Below, piece after piece: positions 35,097 through 43,034 of a stretch of DNA of 64,000 nt (within the stretch, counting starts at the first letter, position 1; every line of letters starts with the position of its first letter). Made by a program: the position numbers and the translations under genes. The stretch lies in NCBI GenBank assembly GCA_045807745.1, contig JBJMGT010000036.1, forward strand, positions 1 through 64,000. The letters are read 5' to 3'. Source of the DNA: QHXQ01 sp045807745 (GTDB lineage Bacteria > Acidobacteriota > Blastocatellia > Pyrinomonadales > Pyrinomonadaceae). The notes below the pieces were generated by a model. That model searched no databases. It was given only the letters and a program-made list of their open reading frames with translations, and was not told the origin of the DNA.

Positions 35097-36209
35097 TCAT
35101 GGCACGCCCGTGAGCGTGCCGTACAGTTCGCGCAGACGCGCGATGTGCGCCGCGATGCTGAACTGCGCGCCGGCCCATTGTCGCCCGCGCGCGCCGAGTT
35201 CCGCGCGGGCGGCCCTATCGCCCGCGAGTTCAATCAGACGACGCGCGAGATCGGCCGCGTCGCCCGTGCGAAAGAGTCGGGCGTAGCGTCCATCATCGGT
35301 GACTTCGCGCAACGCCCCTATGTCGGAGACGATTGTCGGCACGCCCATCATCATTGCTTCGACGACGGCCACGCCGAACGAATCTGCGCGCGACGAAAAG
35401 ACAAAGAGGTCGAGCGCACGCAGAATGTCGGGGATGTCCGAGCGCCGGCCCAAGAAGTGCACGCGCTCCGCTATGCCCTGCGCCTGGCAGACGCGCACAC
35501 ACGCATCAAAGGCTTGCGGCGCGGTGGGCGCGTGCGCGCCGACGAAGACGAAATGCGCTGCTGGCGTGGCGGCGAATAGTTGCGGCAGCGCACGACACAC
35601 GGTCAACTGATCCTTGCGCCCGTCGGCGTAAAAATTGCCGACCATGCCAACGAGCAGTGCATCTGGGGCAAGCTCTAACTCCGCGCGCAAGTCCCCGCCG
35701 GCTGGTTTTAATCTGTGCTCGTCCACGCCGTTGTAGACCACGTGAAAATTGCGGCGCGTGTCAAAGCCTCCGCTCGTGTGCAGGCACGCGAGCAGGTCGC
35801 GGCTGACGGCGACGTTGGCCTGCATGCGCGGGACGAGGAACTTAAGCGCGCGCGTGTTCTTCGCGTCCGCCGTGCAGAGGTGAAAGCTCATGACCTGTTT
35901 GACGCGTGTGCCGCGCGTCGCAAGGTGCGCGTGCAGCGCCTCGACCGCTTGATGCGTGTGTACGACCGCGATACCGCGCCCTTTGATGAGCGCACGCAGT
36001 TGCGCGATGAGGCGCGGATCGATGGGCAGGCGACGTTGTAAGCGGACGAACTCCACACTGGCTTGCTGGAACTCGGCTTCGAGATCGCCGCCGCCTGTGG
36101 CTACGCAGAGCAGATCGAGGCCCTGCGCTCGCGCGTTCCGGCACACGTCGAGCACCAGCGTCTCCGTGCCGCCGCGATTGAGCGAGTCGAGGATGTGGAG
36201 GACTTTCAT
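35097..36209 (-). CDS. Glycosyltransferase family 4
   Basis: A 370-residue GT4 from ATG 36209, with KVLHILDSLNRGGTETLVL at the N-terminus and MVGNFYADGRKDQLTV at the donor domain start. The usual E-x7-E glutamates appear as SSRADSFGVAVVEAMMMG. An upstream ATG at 36227 lies within the ATTGATTC repeat and is less likely. Substrate sugar unknown. First of three genes (with 33927 and 31966) read in the same direction. Confidence 0.9.
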   Translation of the reverse strand: MKVLHILDSLNRGGTETLVLDVCRNARAQGLDLLCVATGGGDLEAEFQQASVEFVRLQRRLPIDPRLIAQLRALIKGRGIAVVHTHQAVEALHAHLATRGTRVKQVMSFHLCTADAKNTRALKFLVPRMQANVAVSRDLLACLHTSGGFDTRRNFHVVYNGVDEHRLKPAGGDLRAELELAPDALLVGMVGNFYADGRKDQLTVCRALPQLFAATPAAHFVFVGAHAPTAPQAFDACVRVCQAQGIAERVHFLGRRSDIPDILRALDLFVFSSRADSFGVAVVEAMMMGVPTIVSDIGALREVTDDGRYARLFRTGDAADLARRLIELAGDRAARAELGARGRQWAGAQFSIAAHIARLRELYGTLTGVP

Positions 36210-36220
36210 CGAAAAGGATC

Positions 36221-36277
36221 GATTCATTGATTCATTTGTTCATTGTTTCAATGATTCAATGAACAAATGAATCAATC
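36221..36277. repeat. Short-unit hairpin, ATTGATTC family (copy 2)
   Basis: The left arm GATTCATTGATTCATTTGTT starts at 36221 and the right arm, CAATGAACAAATGAATCAATC, ends at 36277. It closely resembles the copy in the rimM-trmD gap. It writes the stop region of the methyltransferase ending at 36272. Confidence 0.88.
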
Positions 36278-37153
36278 TTGTCTCACAAACCCATACACAT
36301 CTTGATGTTCGTCCCACCCGCGCGCGCGAAAGTAGACCTCGCGCAAACTGCCCACTTCATGTACTTGGGCGCGCACCCAAGCAGGCGCGGTTAAAGAGAC
36401 GCCGTAACCCGGCTCTTCGGGATAGTCGAGATAGCCATGTCCACCTTGCCGGTAAGCCGCGACGAAGGCGGGGATGTCCGCCGGGTTCAGCCCGTAGAAA
36501 TCGGCCATGTCGGCGACGCGCCCGGCCACGAAATCGCCGTGCGTCGTGCAGACGAGGAGACCGCCGGGCGTGAGGTGACGAGCGAAGAACTTGAGCAGGG
36601 CGCGCGTGCGCTCTGCGTCGAGGTGCGTGATGAGCGAGCCGCACCAGATGAGATCGAAGCGCGCGGCCAGCGTCAACTCGTCGAGATTGTAAGATGATTG
36701 CGCAGGCACAGCGCCGAATGTCTCCGCGCAGAAGCGCACGGCGTCGGGCATCAACTCACAGGCCGTGATGCGCGCCTGCGGAAAACGGCGCGCGAGGAAA
36801 CGCAGCACGCGTCCGTAGCCGCAGGGCAGATCGAGTATGTTGCTGACCGTCTCGATGTGCGCCGCCGCGAGTGCTTCGTCGATGCAATGGATCGCGGACA
36901 GCCCAACCTTGAAATAGTGTGCGCCGTCGCCTTTGTACATCCCATCTTCATAAGAGATGCGGCTCTCGACTTGACTGAGCAGGGCGCGCTCGGCTGATGT
37001 GAGCGCGTTTGAGGCGAGCAACTGTGCATGCTGCCGGCGCGTGCGATGGGGCCGCGCACGCAGCCAACGCTGGGTCGCGCCCAAGCGCCGACGCACGCCG
37101 CGCGGCAGCATCTCTTTCAACTGGCGTGAGTTCATGTCTGATTTGAAGCGCAC
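36272..37153 (-). CDS. Class I SAM-dependent methyltransferase
   Basis: A 293-residue protein. A helical N-terminal ~75 residues is followed by SAM motif I ILDLPCGYGRVLRFLA, then ITACELMPDAVRFC and FDLIWCGSLITHLD. It may act on sugar or lipid intermediates of the surrounding cluster. It is divergent from the GT2 gene starting at 37203, with about 49 bp between them. Confidence 0.85.
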   Translation of the reverse strand: MRFKSDMNSRQLKEMLPRGVRRRLGATQRWLRARPHRTRRQHAQLLASNALTSAERALLSQVESRISYEDGMYKGDGAHYFKVGLSAIHCIDEALAAAHIETVSNILDLPCGYGRVLRFLARRFPQARITACELMPDAVRFCAETFGAVPAQSSYNLDELTLAARFDLIWCGSLITHLDAERTRALLKFFARHLTPGGLLVCTTHGDFVAGRVADMADFYGLNPADIPAFVAAYRQGGHGYLDYPEEPGYGVSLTAPAWVRAQVHEVGSLREVYFRARGWDEHQDVYGFVRQD

Positions 37154-37202
37154 ATGATTTTGGTTTCAACCCGGCGCGCCTGCGCCCTATAATCAACGAC
37201 GT

Positions 37203-38180
37203 TTGCCGACCAGTACAACACAAAGCGCTTCACTTACGCCCGCCGATGTCTCGGTCGTCGTGCCATCGTACAACCACGCGCGGTTTGTCGAAAAATGCCT
37301 GCGCTCGATCTTTCGGCAGACACACTTACCGAGCGAGTTGATCGTCATCGACGACGGCTCAAGCGACGACTCGCCGCGCGTCATCGAACGCGTGCTCAAA
37401 GATTGTCCCGTCGCCTGCGAGTTGCTCGTGCGCCCGAATCGCGGTCTCGCCGCGACGCTCAACGAGGGCCTGGCGCGCACGCGCGGGTCATACTTCGCTT
37501 ATCTTGGCTCGGACGATCTCTGGCTGCCGGAATTTTTAGCCGCGCGCGGCGCCCAACTCGCAGCGCGCCCGCGCGCCGTCGTCGCCTACGGTCACGCCTA
37601 CAGCATCGACGAAACAGACCGCATCATCGACTGCACCACCGACTGGGCACAGTACGTGGACGGCGACGCGCGCCCGATGCTCTTGACGACGCTTGCGCCG
37701 CTCAGCCCGACCGTCGTCTATCGCCGCGCGGCGCTGCCTGAACGGCCCTGGAACGAGCAGGCGCGGCTCGAAGATTACGAGCTATACCTGCGCCTGAGCG
37801 CGGCGGGCGAGTTTGCCTTCGACCCGCGCGTCCTCTCCGCATGGCGACAACACGCTGACAACACGAGTCAGAATCTGACGATGATGTTCGCCGAAAAACT
37901 TGCAGCGCAGCAACGCGTCGCCGCGCAGTTGGGCCTCAGCGCAGATAAACTTGCTCGCTACCAAGCGCGCGCGCGCTTTCGCAGCGCACAGGAGTTCATG
38001 CGGCAAGGAGAGAAGCTCACAGCGTTGCGGCTCTGGCTCAAGCACCCGCGCGGTGCGCCGTCAATCACCGAAGCCGCGCGGTTCTGCGCCGGTCTCGTCG
38101 TGCCGCACAGTCTATTGCGTCGGCGCAAAGAACGTCTGCGGCAACGAGCCGCCGCGCACTACGGTGCGCTGCCAATGTGA
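37203..38180 (+). CDS. Glycosyltransferase family 2
   Basis: A 325-residue GT2. SVVVPSYNHARFVEKCLRS and VIDDGSSDDSPRV are the N-terminal nucleotide-sugar motifs, LGSDDLWLP the metal-binding region, and ARLEDYELYLRLSAAGEF the acceptor segment. The start is taken as TTG at 37203; no in-frame ATG precedes the conserved region. Single plus-strand gene between minus-strand genes. Confidence 0.88.
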   Translation: MPTSTTQSASLTPADVSVVVPSYNHARFVEKCLRSIFRQTHLPSELIVIDDGSSDDSPRVIERVLKDCPVACELLVRPNRGLAATLNEGLARTRGSYFAYLGSDDLWLPEFLAARGAQLAARPRAVVAYGHAYSIDETDRIIDCTTDWAQYVDGDARPMLLTTLAPLSPTVVYRRAALPERPWNEQARLEDYELYLRLSAAGEFAFDPRVLSAWRQHADNTSQNLTMMFAEKLAAQQRVAAQLGLSADKLARYQARARFRSAQEFMRQGEKLTALRLWLKHPRGAPSITEAARFCAGLVVPHSLLRRRKERLRQRAAAHYGALPM

Positions 38181-38196
38181 GGCCCGCGCGCGCAAG

Positions 38197-38970
38197 CTAA
38201 GCTTTGACGATGAAGAGGTGGCTGGGTGAAATGCGCAGCTCGATAAACTTCGACGCTCTGTGCGCGCCCGTGCCGAACTGCGGATGAGTTATATCCGCCA
38301 TGCCTAACTCGTCAACCAACTCTTTGACGAAGCCCACCATGCCATAGTCGTGGCTATGGTACTGCGCTTTGAGCACCAACGCTTTCAGCCGCGACAGTAT
38401 GCGCCCGGCTAATGGGACGCGCTTGCCGAGCCGGTGCTGTCTGAGCCGCGCAACTACGCGCGTCAGTCGATAGAGCTTAGGGTTAAGTTCCCGACCGTGC
38501 CGCTTGTAGCCTACGCCATCCACCCAGTCGGCCCAGTAGCCCGTGCCCCAGTCCTCTATGACGTACACACCGCCGCTCTTGAGGTGCTGATCAAACAAGT
38601 GCCAGAAGCTGGCGCGGGCGAGCACGCCGATATGCGCGCAGTCGTCAATGATGATGTCGAAGCCTGCGGGGGCATGCGCCCGCGCGATCCGGTCGAGCAG
38701 TTCCGTGTCCTGCTGCGCGCCCTGATAGGTGTGCACGCGCCCCGTCGGATCATCGAGTTGGACTGGCTCGATATCTAATCCGACGACTAGGCCGCGCGCG
38801 AAGTAGTCGCGCCAGAGCAGGAGCGAGCCGCCGGTCTTGATGCCGAGTTCGAGCAACCGCACTTCCTTGTCGCGCAGCCCGCCGAAGTAGTGCTCGTAGT
38901 TGCGCAGGTAGTGCGTGTGGACGGCCTTATCAGTGTCGTACTGGCCGGCGATGTGCGCGAGATCAACCAT
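38197..38970 (-). CDS. SAM methyltransferase of the macrocin/sugar O-methyltransferase type
   Basis: A 257-residue protein. IAGQYDTDKAVHTHYLRNYE at the N-terminus and LLELGIKTGGSLLLWRDYF are typical of proteins annotated as macrocin-O-methyltransferase-like. GLDIEPVQLDDPTGRVH and FDIIIDDCAHIG complete the SAM fold, and VYVIEDWGTGYW follows. Probably methylates a sugar of the polysaccharide. Confidence 0.82.
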   Translation of the reverse strand: MVDLAHIAGQYDTDKAVHTHYLRNYEHYFGGLRDKEVRLLELGIKTGGSLLLWRDYFARGLVVGLDIEPVQLDDPTGRVHTYQGAQQDTELLDRIARAHAPAGFDIIIDDCAHIGVLARASFWHLFDQHLKSGGVYVIEDWGTGYWADWVDGVGYKRHGRELNPKLYRLTRVVARLRQHRLGKRVPLAGRILSRLKALVLKAQYHSHDYGMVGFVKELVDELGMADITHPQFGTGAHRASKFIELRISPSHLFIVKA

Positions 38971-39066
38971 CTATCAGCTTTGGGTTAGACAATAAGATTC
39001 CAGTCCAAGCGGACTATGTCGCCACTTTCATCTCCGCGCGTATAGTAGCTGCCGCTTGCTTACTGC

Positions 39067-40650
39067 TCAAGGATGCGCGCCGGCTCGCGTGGCTTGCTGC
39101 TGGGCGGCGAGTGCAAGCCCCATGATGAAGTAAAAGATCATGACCACTTCCGAGTCGCCGAAGTTGTAATGCACCAGCCCGCTCGTACAAAATCCGACCA
39201 GCCCGCCGAGTGCGCCGAGCGCGAGACCACGCTCGATCCAGTTGTTCACATCGCCGCGTCGCGCCAGTCGCCAGAGCATCCGCCCGTAGATGAAGATTAG
39301 TGCCAGCCAGAGCAGGAGCGTGGGGACGCCGCGCTCGAACGCGAGTTGTAAAGGGGTCGAGTGTAGATGCCCCCAAGGGAGTTTGCCGCCCTCGAACATG
39401 CCCCACTCGCGCCAGCGATACTTGAGCGTGTCCATGCCGACGCCGACGAGCAGGTGGCGCGGTCGGCTAACGAGGATGCGCGCGCCCTCGCGCCAGACGA
39501 CCAGCCGCCATGCGGTCGAACCTTCTTGCGGATCGATGAACCCGACCCGCCGCTGTTGCTGAAGCACGAAGAGACCGGCCAGCACGAGCGGCAACGCAAC
39601 GACCGCCGTCAACAACAGCACACGCCGACTCGCGCCCGCGAGCGCGATCACGAAAGCCGACACCAGAAAGCCCAGCCAAGAGGCGCGCGTCACCGTCAAC
39701 ACCAGCGCGGCGGTTGAGCCAGCGACTGCGGCGATGAGGAACACGCCGAGCGCGCTCCGCTTACGCCTGCGGGCGATGAACAGGCCAAGCGCGAGCGAGG
39801 CGATTAGTTGCAGTGCTTCCGCGTAGGTCGTGTAGTGGCCGTAAAAACCTGTGGCGCGGTCGTCGCGCCCGCGCGTCCAAGCGTTGATGCCGAGGCGCGC
39901 GGCCGCCGTATCGCCCGCGAGTAGACTCCCACGCGGCACGCTCTCGACGGCCATTACTTCGGCGCGATGCCCGCGCACACAGGCCCTTTGTTCATCCCAG
40001 CTACAAGCCACCGTCCCATTCGGCCAGCGCACTTGCCGGTCGGGCGCAGGCCCCATCGTTCGTATACCACGCTCCAACTCATCCAAAGTCTTAACGGGCC
40101 GGCCGTCAACTTCGATGAGCGTCTCGCCCACCTGCACGCCAGCCGCAGCCAAGGGGCCGTTCGCGTTCAACTCCCTGATCTTAATTCCGTGCCCGACCGC
40201 GTACACGCCGAACGTATACACAACGTTCAGCAGACATGACGCGATGACGACGAAGGTGAGCGCGTGCAGCACGCGCCGCGTGCGTATGTTTTGCGCCACG
40301 ACATAGACGATGGTGAACAAGCTCGCCGCGCGCAGTTTGCCGATGGACACTTCCGGGTTGTAGGAGAGGAGCGCGGAGATAAACGTCAGGATGAAGAAGC
40401 CGAGCAGCGCGTAGTCAACCGGTGTGCGGTACACTTGCGGGCGCGGGCGCAGCAGAAATCTTGTCGCCCATAAAAGCAGCGCGAGCAGCCACGCCGTCTG
40501 CGTCGCCGCAATCGAATGCGGCGCGGCGAACGCGAACAGAAACAGACAGCCGACCGTCGCGCGCTCTAACCACGTGGCCAAGGGGCCGGAGTGGACTGTG
40601 CTCGCAATCTGATTCGCGGTCGAGAGAGATTCACTCTGAGCGGGAGTCAT
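39067..40650 (-). CDS. O-antigen ligase family protein with embedded PDZ-like domain
   Basis: A 527-residue integral membrane protein. Several hydrophobic helices (TWLERATVGCLFLFAFAAPH, FFILTFISALLSY and others) are followed by the Wzy_C/ligase-type loop with GVGMDTLKYRWREW and HLHSTPLQLAFERG. Unusually, residues ~155-235 form a PDZ-like segment (GPLAAAGVQVGETLIEVDGR, PVKTLDELERGIRTMG) between helices. ATG 40650 is chosen; the longer frame upstream is not homologous. It would join or polymerise lipid-linked glycans at the outer face of the inner membrane. Confidence 0.88.
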   Translation of the reverse strand: MTPAQSESLSTANQIASTVHSGPLATWLERATVGCLFLFAFAAPHSIAATQTAWLLALLLWATRFLLRPRPQVYRTPVDYALLGFFILTFISALLSYNPEVSIGKLRAASLFTIVYVVAQNIRTRRVLHALTFVVIASCLLNVVYTFGVYAVGHGIKIRELNANGPLAAAGVQVGETLIEVDGRPVKTLDELERGIRTMGPAPDRQVRWPNGTVACSWDEQRACVRGHRAEVMAVESVPRGSLLAGDTAAARLGINAWTRGRDDRATGFYGHYTTYAEALQLIASLALGLFIARRRKRSALGVFLIAAVAGSTAALVLTVTRASWLGFLVSAFVIALAGASRRVLLLTAVVALPLVLAGLFVLQQQRRVGFIDPQEGSTAWRLVVWREGARILVSRPRHLLVGVGMDTLKYRWREWGMFEGGKLPWGHLHSTPLQLAFERGVPTLLLWLALIFIYGRMLWRLARRGDVNNWIERGLALGALGGLVGFCTSGLVHYNFGDSEVVMIFYFIMGLALAAQQQATRAGAHP

Positions 40651-40773
40651 CACGAATGACGGGTGGCCACGACGGAGTATAGCACGCGTGCTCCGACGCG
40701 CCACGCGGCTTGCTTGACGCTCACACGCGCGCGTGGCTAGACTGACCTGCCTGAGCAGCGAAGAGAACGTTTG

Positions 40774-41694
40774 ATGAGTTTGAAGCCCACTGATACCGCC
40801 CCGGCGCACGCCCACGCGCCCACCGCACAGATCGCCTTGAGCACCGACCCCGCGTCAACAGACCGCGCCAGCTTGCGCCGGCCGCTGAGCGTGATCGAAG
40901 CGGAGACGGCGGGCGTGCACCTCGACCTCGGCGACCTGTGGACATATCGTGAGCTGCTCTACTTCCTCGTCTGGCGCGACATCAAGGTGCGCTACAAGCA
41001 GACGTTGCTGGGCGCGGCGTGGGTCATCATCCAGCCGCTCTGCACCATGCTCATCGTCACGCTCATCTTCCATCGCATCGGCGGTCTCGACGCGGGCACG
41101 CTGCCCTATCCGCTCTTCGCCTACGCGGGCCTACTGCTCTGGACGTTCTTTGCCAATGCTATCGGCAACTCGACCGGCAGTCTCGTGCAGAACACGAGCC
41201 TGATCACTAAGGTCTACTTCCCGCGCATGTTCGTGCCCGCCGCCGCGACCGCCGCCGGCTTAGTCGATCTCGCCGTCGCGTCCGTCATACTCGTCGGGCT
41301 GATGCTCTATTATCACGTGGCGCTCACGTGGTCTGTGCTGTTGCTACCCCTCTTCGTCGCGCTGCTCGTCCTGTGCGCCCTCGCTGTGGGGCTGCTCATC
41401 TCCGCGCTGACGGTGAAGTATCGCGACCTGCGCCACGTCGTGCCGTTCATGATGCAGTTCTGGCTCTTCGCTTCGCCGATTATCTATCCGGCGGCGAAGG
41501 TGCAAGGGCGTTGGCATTGGGTGTTGGCCGCCAATCCCGTGACCGGCATCGTCGAAGGCTTCCGCGCCGCGCTCTCAGGGCAAGCATTGCCGCACACGCT
41601 TATTGCCATCTCCGCCGCATTGACCTTCGTGCTCACGGGCTGCGGCGTCTACGTCTTCCGCCGCTTGGAAGCGACCTTCGCCGACGTGATCTGA
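40774..41694 (+). CDS. wzm: Polysaccharide ABC transporter permease (Wzm-like)
   Basis: A 306-residue ABC-2 type permease. RELLYFLVWRDIKVRYKQT is the hallmark amphipathic entry segment. About six hydrophobic helices follow, with PRMFVPAAATAAGLVDLAVA in the middle and VPFMMQFWLFASPIIYPA near the end. It exports lipid-linked polysaccharide with the ATPase encoded 8 bp downstream. ATG 40774 directly follows an alternative TTG. Confidence 0.93.
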   Translation: MSLKPTDTAPAHAHAPTAQIALSTDPASTDRASLRRPLSVIEAETAGVHLDLGDLWTYRELLYFLVWRDIKVRYKQTLLGAAWVIIQPLCTMLIVTLIFHRIGGLDAGTLPYPLFAYAGLLLWTFFANAIGNSTGSLVQNTSLITKVYFPRMFVPAAATAAGLVDLAVASVILVGLMLYYHVALTWSVLLLPLFVALLVLCALAVGLLISALTVKYRDLRHVVPFMMQFWLFASPIIYPAAKVQGRWHWVLAANPVTGIVEGFRAALSGQALPHTLIAISAALTFVLTGCGVYVFRRLEATFADVI

Positions 41695-41702
41695 ACTTTA
41701 AG

Positions 41703-42980
41703 ATGCAGCCGATGGTGACCATTGATAACGTCAGTAAGCGCTACCGCATCGGTGGGCTGCACGCCGGCTATCTGACGTTCCGCGGGCTGCTCGAAGACGC
41801 GGTGCGTGCGCCGTTTAGGCGTCGTAAAAACGGCAACGGCGCGGCTGCGCAGCGCACACTATGGGCGCTCAATAACATCAATCTCGAAGTGCAACAGGGC
41901 GAACTCGTCGGCATCATCGGGCACAACGGCGCGGGTAAAAGTACGCTCCTGAAAATTCTCTCGCGCATCACGAAGCCGACCACAGGGCGCGTTACGCTCT
42001 ACGGGCGCGTCGGCTCGCTGCTTGAAGTCGGCACGGGTTTTCATCCCGAATTGACCGGGCGCGAGAACATCTATCTGAACGGCGCGATCCTCGGCATGCG
42101 GCGCACGGAGATCGCGCGCAAGTTCGACGAGATCGTGGCCTTCTCCGAAGTCGAAAGATTTATCGAGACGCCGGTCAAGTGGTACTCGTCCGGCATGTAC
42201 GTGCGGCTTGCCTTCTCGGTCGCCGCGCACCTTGAGCCGGAAGTGCTGATCATGGACGAGGTGCTCGCGGTCGGCGACGCCGCGTTTCAACAGAAGTGCC
42301 TCGACAAGATGCACGAGATCCGCCAACAAGGGCGCACCATCTTTTTCGTCTCGCACAACATGCCCGCCGTCACGCGCCTCTGCAAGCGCGTGCTCTTGAT
42401 GCAGCAAGGCCAGATCGTCGCCGAAGGCGACGCGCGGCAGGTCGTCAGCGCTTACCTTAACTCAAGCTGGAACGTCGGCGCTGAGCGCACATGGACTGAG
42501 GCGGCAGCGCCGGGCAACGACATCGTGCGCCTGCGCCGCGTGCGCGTGTGCGACGAGACCGGCGCGACGAACGCAGCCCTCGACATACGCCGCCCCGTCG
42601 GCGTTGAGATCACTTACGAGGTCTTGCAACCTGAACAGACGCTCACGCCCATCATAGAGGTCTATAACGAAGCGGGCGCTCATCTGTTTAGCGCCCACGA
42701 CACGGGCGCGGAGTGGCGACGGCGCACGCGCCCCCTCGGCACATATACGAGCACCGCATGGATTCCCGGCAACTACTTGGCCGAAGGCAGCCTGCTCGTC
42801 CACGCCTCCGTCATGTCGCACTACCCGATGACTGCCCTGCACGTCGAAGCGAGCAAGGTTGTCGCCTTTCAAGTGATCGATAGTCAACAGGGCGACACCG
42901 CGCGTGGCGACTACATCGGCCCGATGCCCGGTCTTGTGCGCCCACTCTTGAACTGGACGACTGAGGTAAGGGATGAGTGA
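41703..42980 (+). CDS. wzt: Polysaccharide ABC transporter ATPase with C-terminal carbohydrate-binding domain (Wzt-like)
   Basis: A 425-residue ATPase. Walker A GIIGHNGAGKSTLLK, signature KWYSSGMYVRLAFS, Walker B VLIMDEVLAVGD and the switch SHNMPAV. Residues ~270-425 form a beta-rich Wzt-type domain (VGVEITYEVLQPEQTLTPII) that recognises the glycan chain. A longer upstream frame overlaps the permease and is not coding. Partner of the permease just upstream. The stop lies at the start of a heptamer hairpin. Confidence 0.93.
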   Translation: MQPMVTIDNVSKRYRIGGLHAGYLTFRGLLEDAVRAPFRRRKNGNGAAAQRTLWALNNINLEVQQGELVGIIGHNGAGKSTLLKILSRITKPTTGRVTLYGRVGSLLEVGTGFHPELTGRENIYLNGAILGMRRTEIARKFDEIVAFSEVERFIETPVKWYSSGMYVRLAFSVAAHLEPEVLIMDEVLAVGDAAFQQKCLDKMHEIRQQGRTIFFVSHNMPAVTRLCKRVLLMQQGQIVAEGDARQVVSAYLNSSWNVGAERTWTEAAAPGNDIVRLRRVRVCDETGATNAALDIRRPVGVEITYEVLQPEQTLTPIIEVYNEAGAHLFSAHDTGAEWRRRTRPLGTYTSTAWIPGNYLAEGSLLVHASVMSHYPMTALHVEASKVVAFQVIDSQQGDTARGDYIGPMPGLVRPLLNWTTEVRDE

Positions 42981-43030
42981 TAAGGGCTGAGGGCTGAATA
43001 GGACAATTCTTATTCAGCCCTCATCCCTTA
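42967..43030. repeat. Heptamer hairpin, GGCTGAG family
   Basis: The left arm is TAAGGGATGAGTGATAAGGG followed by CTGAGGGCTGAATA. The right arm TATTCAGCCCTCATCCCTTA ends at 43030. It fills the gap between the transporter ATPase and the GT2-GT4 fusion gene and includes the stop codon of the former. Confidence 0.88.
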
Positions 43031-43034
43031 AAAG

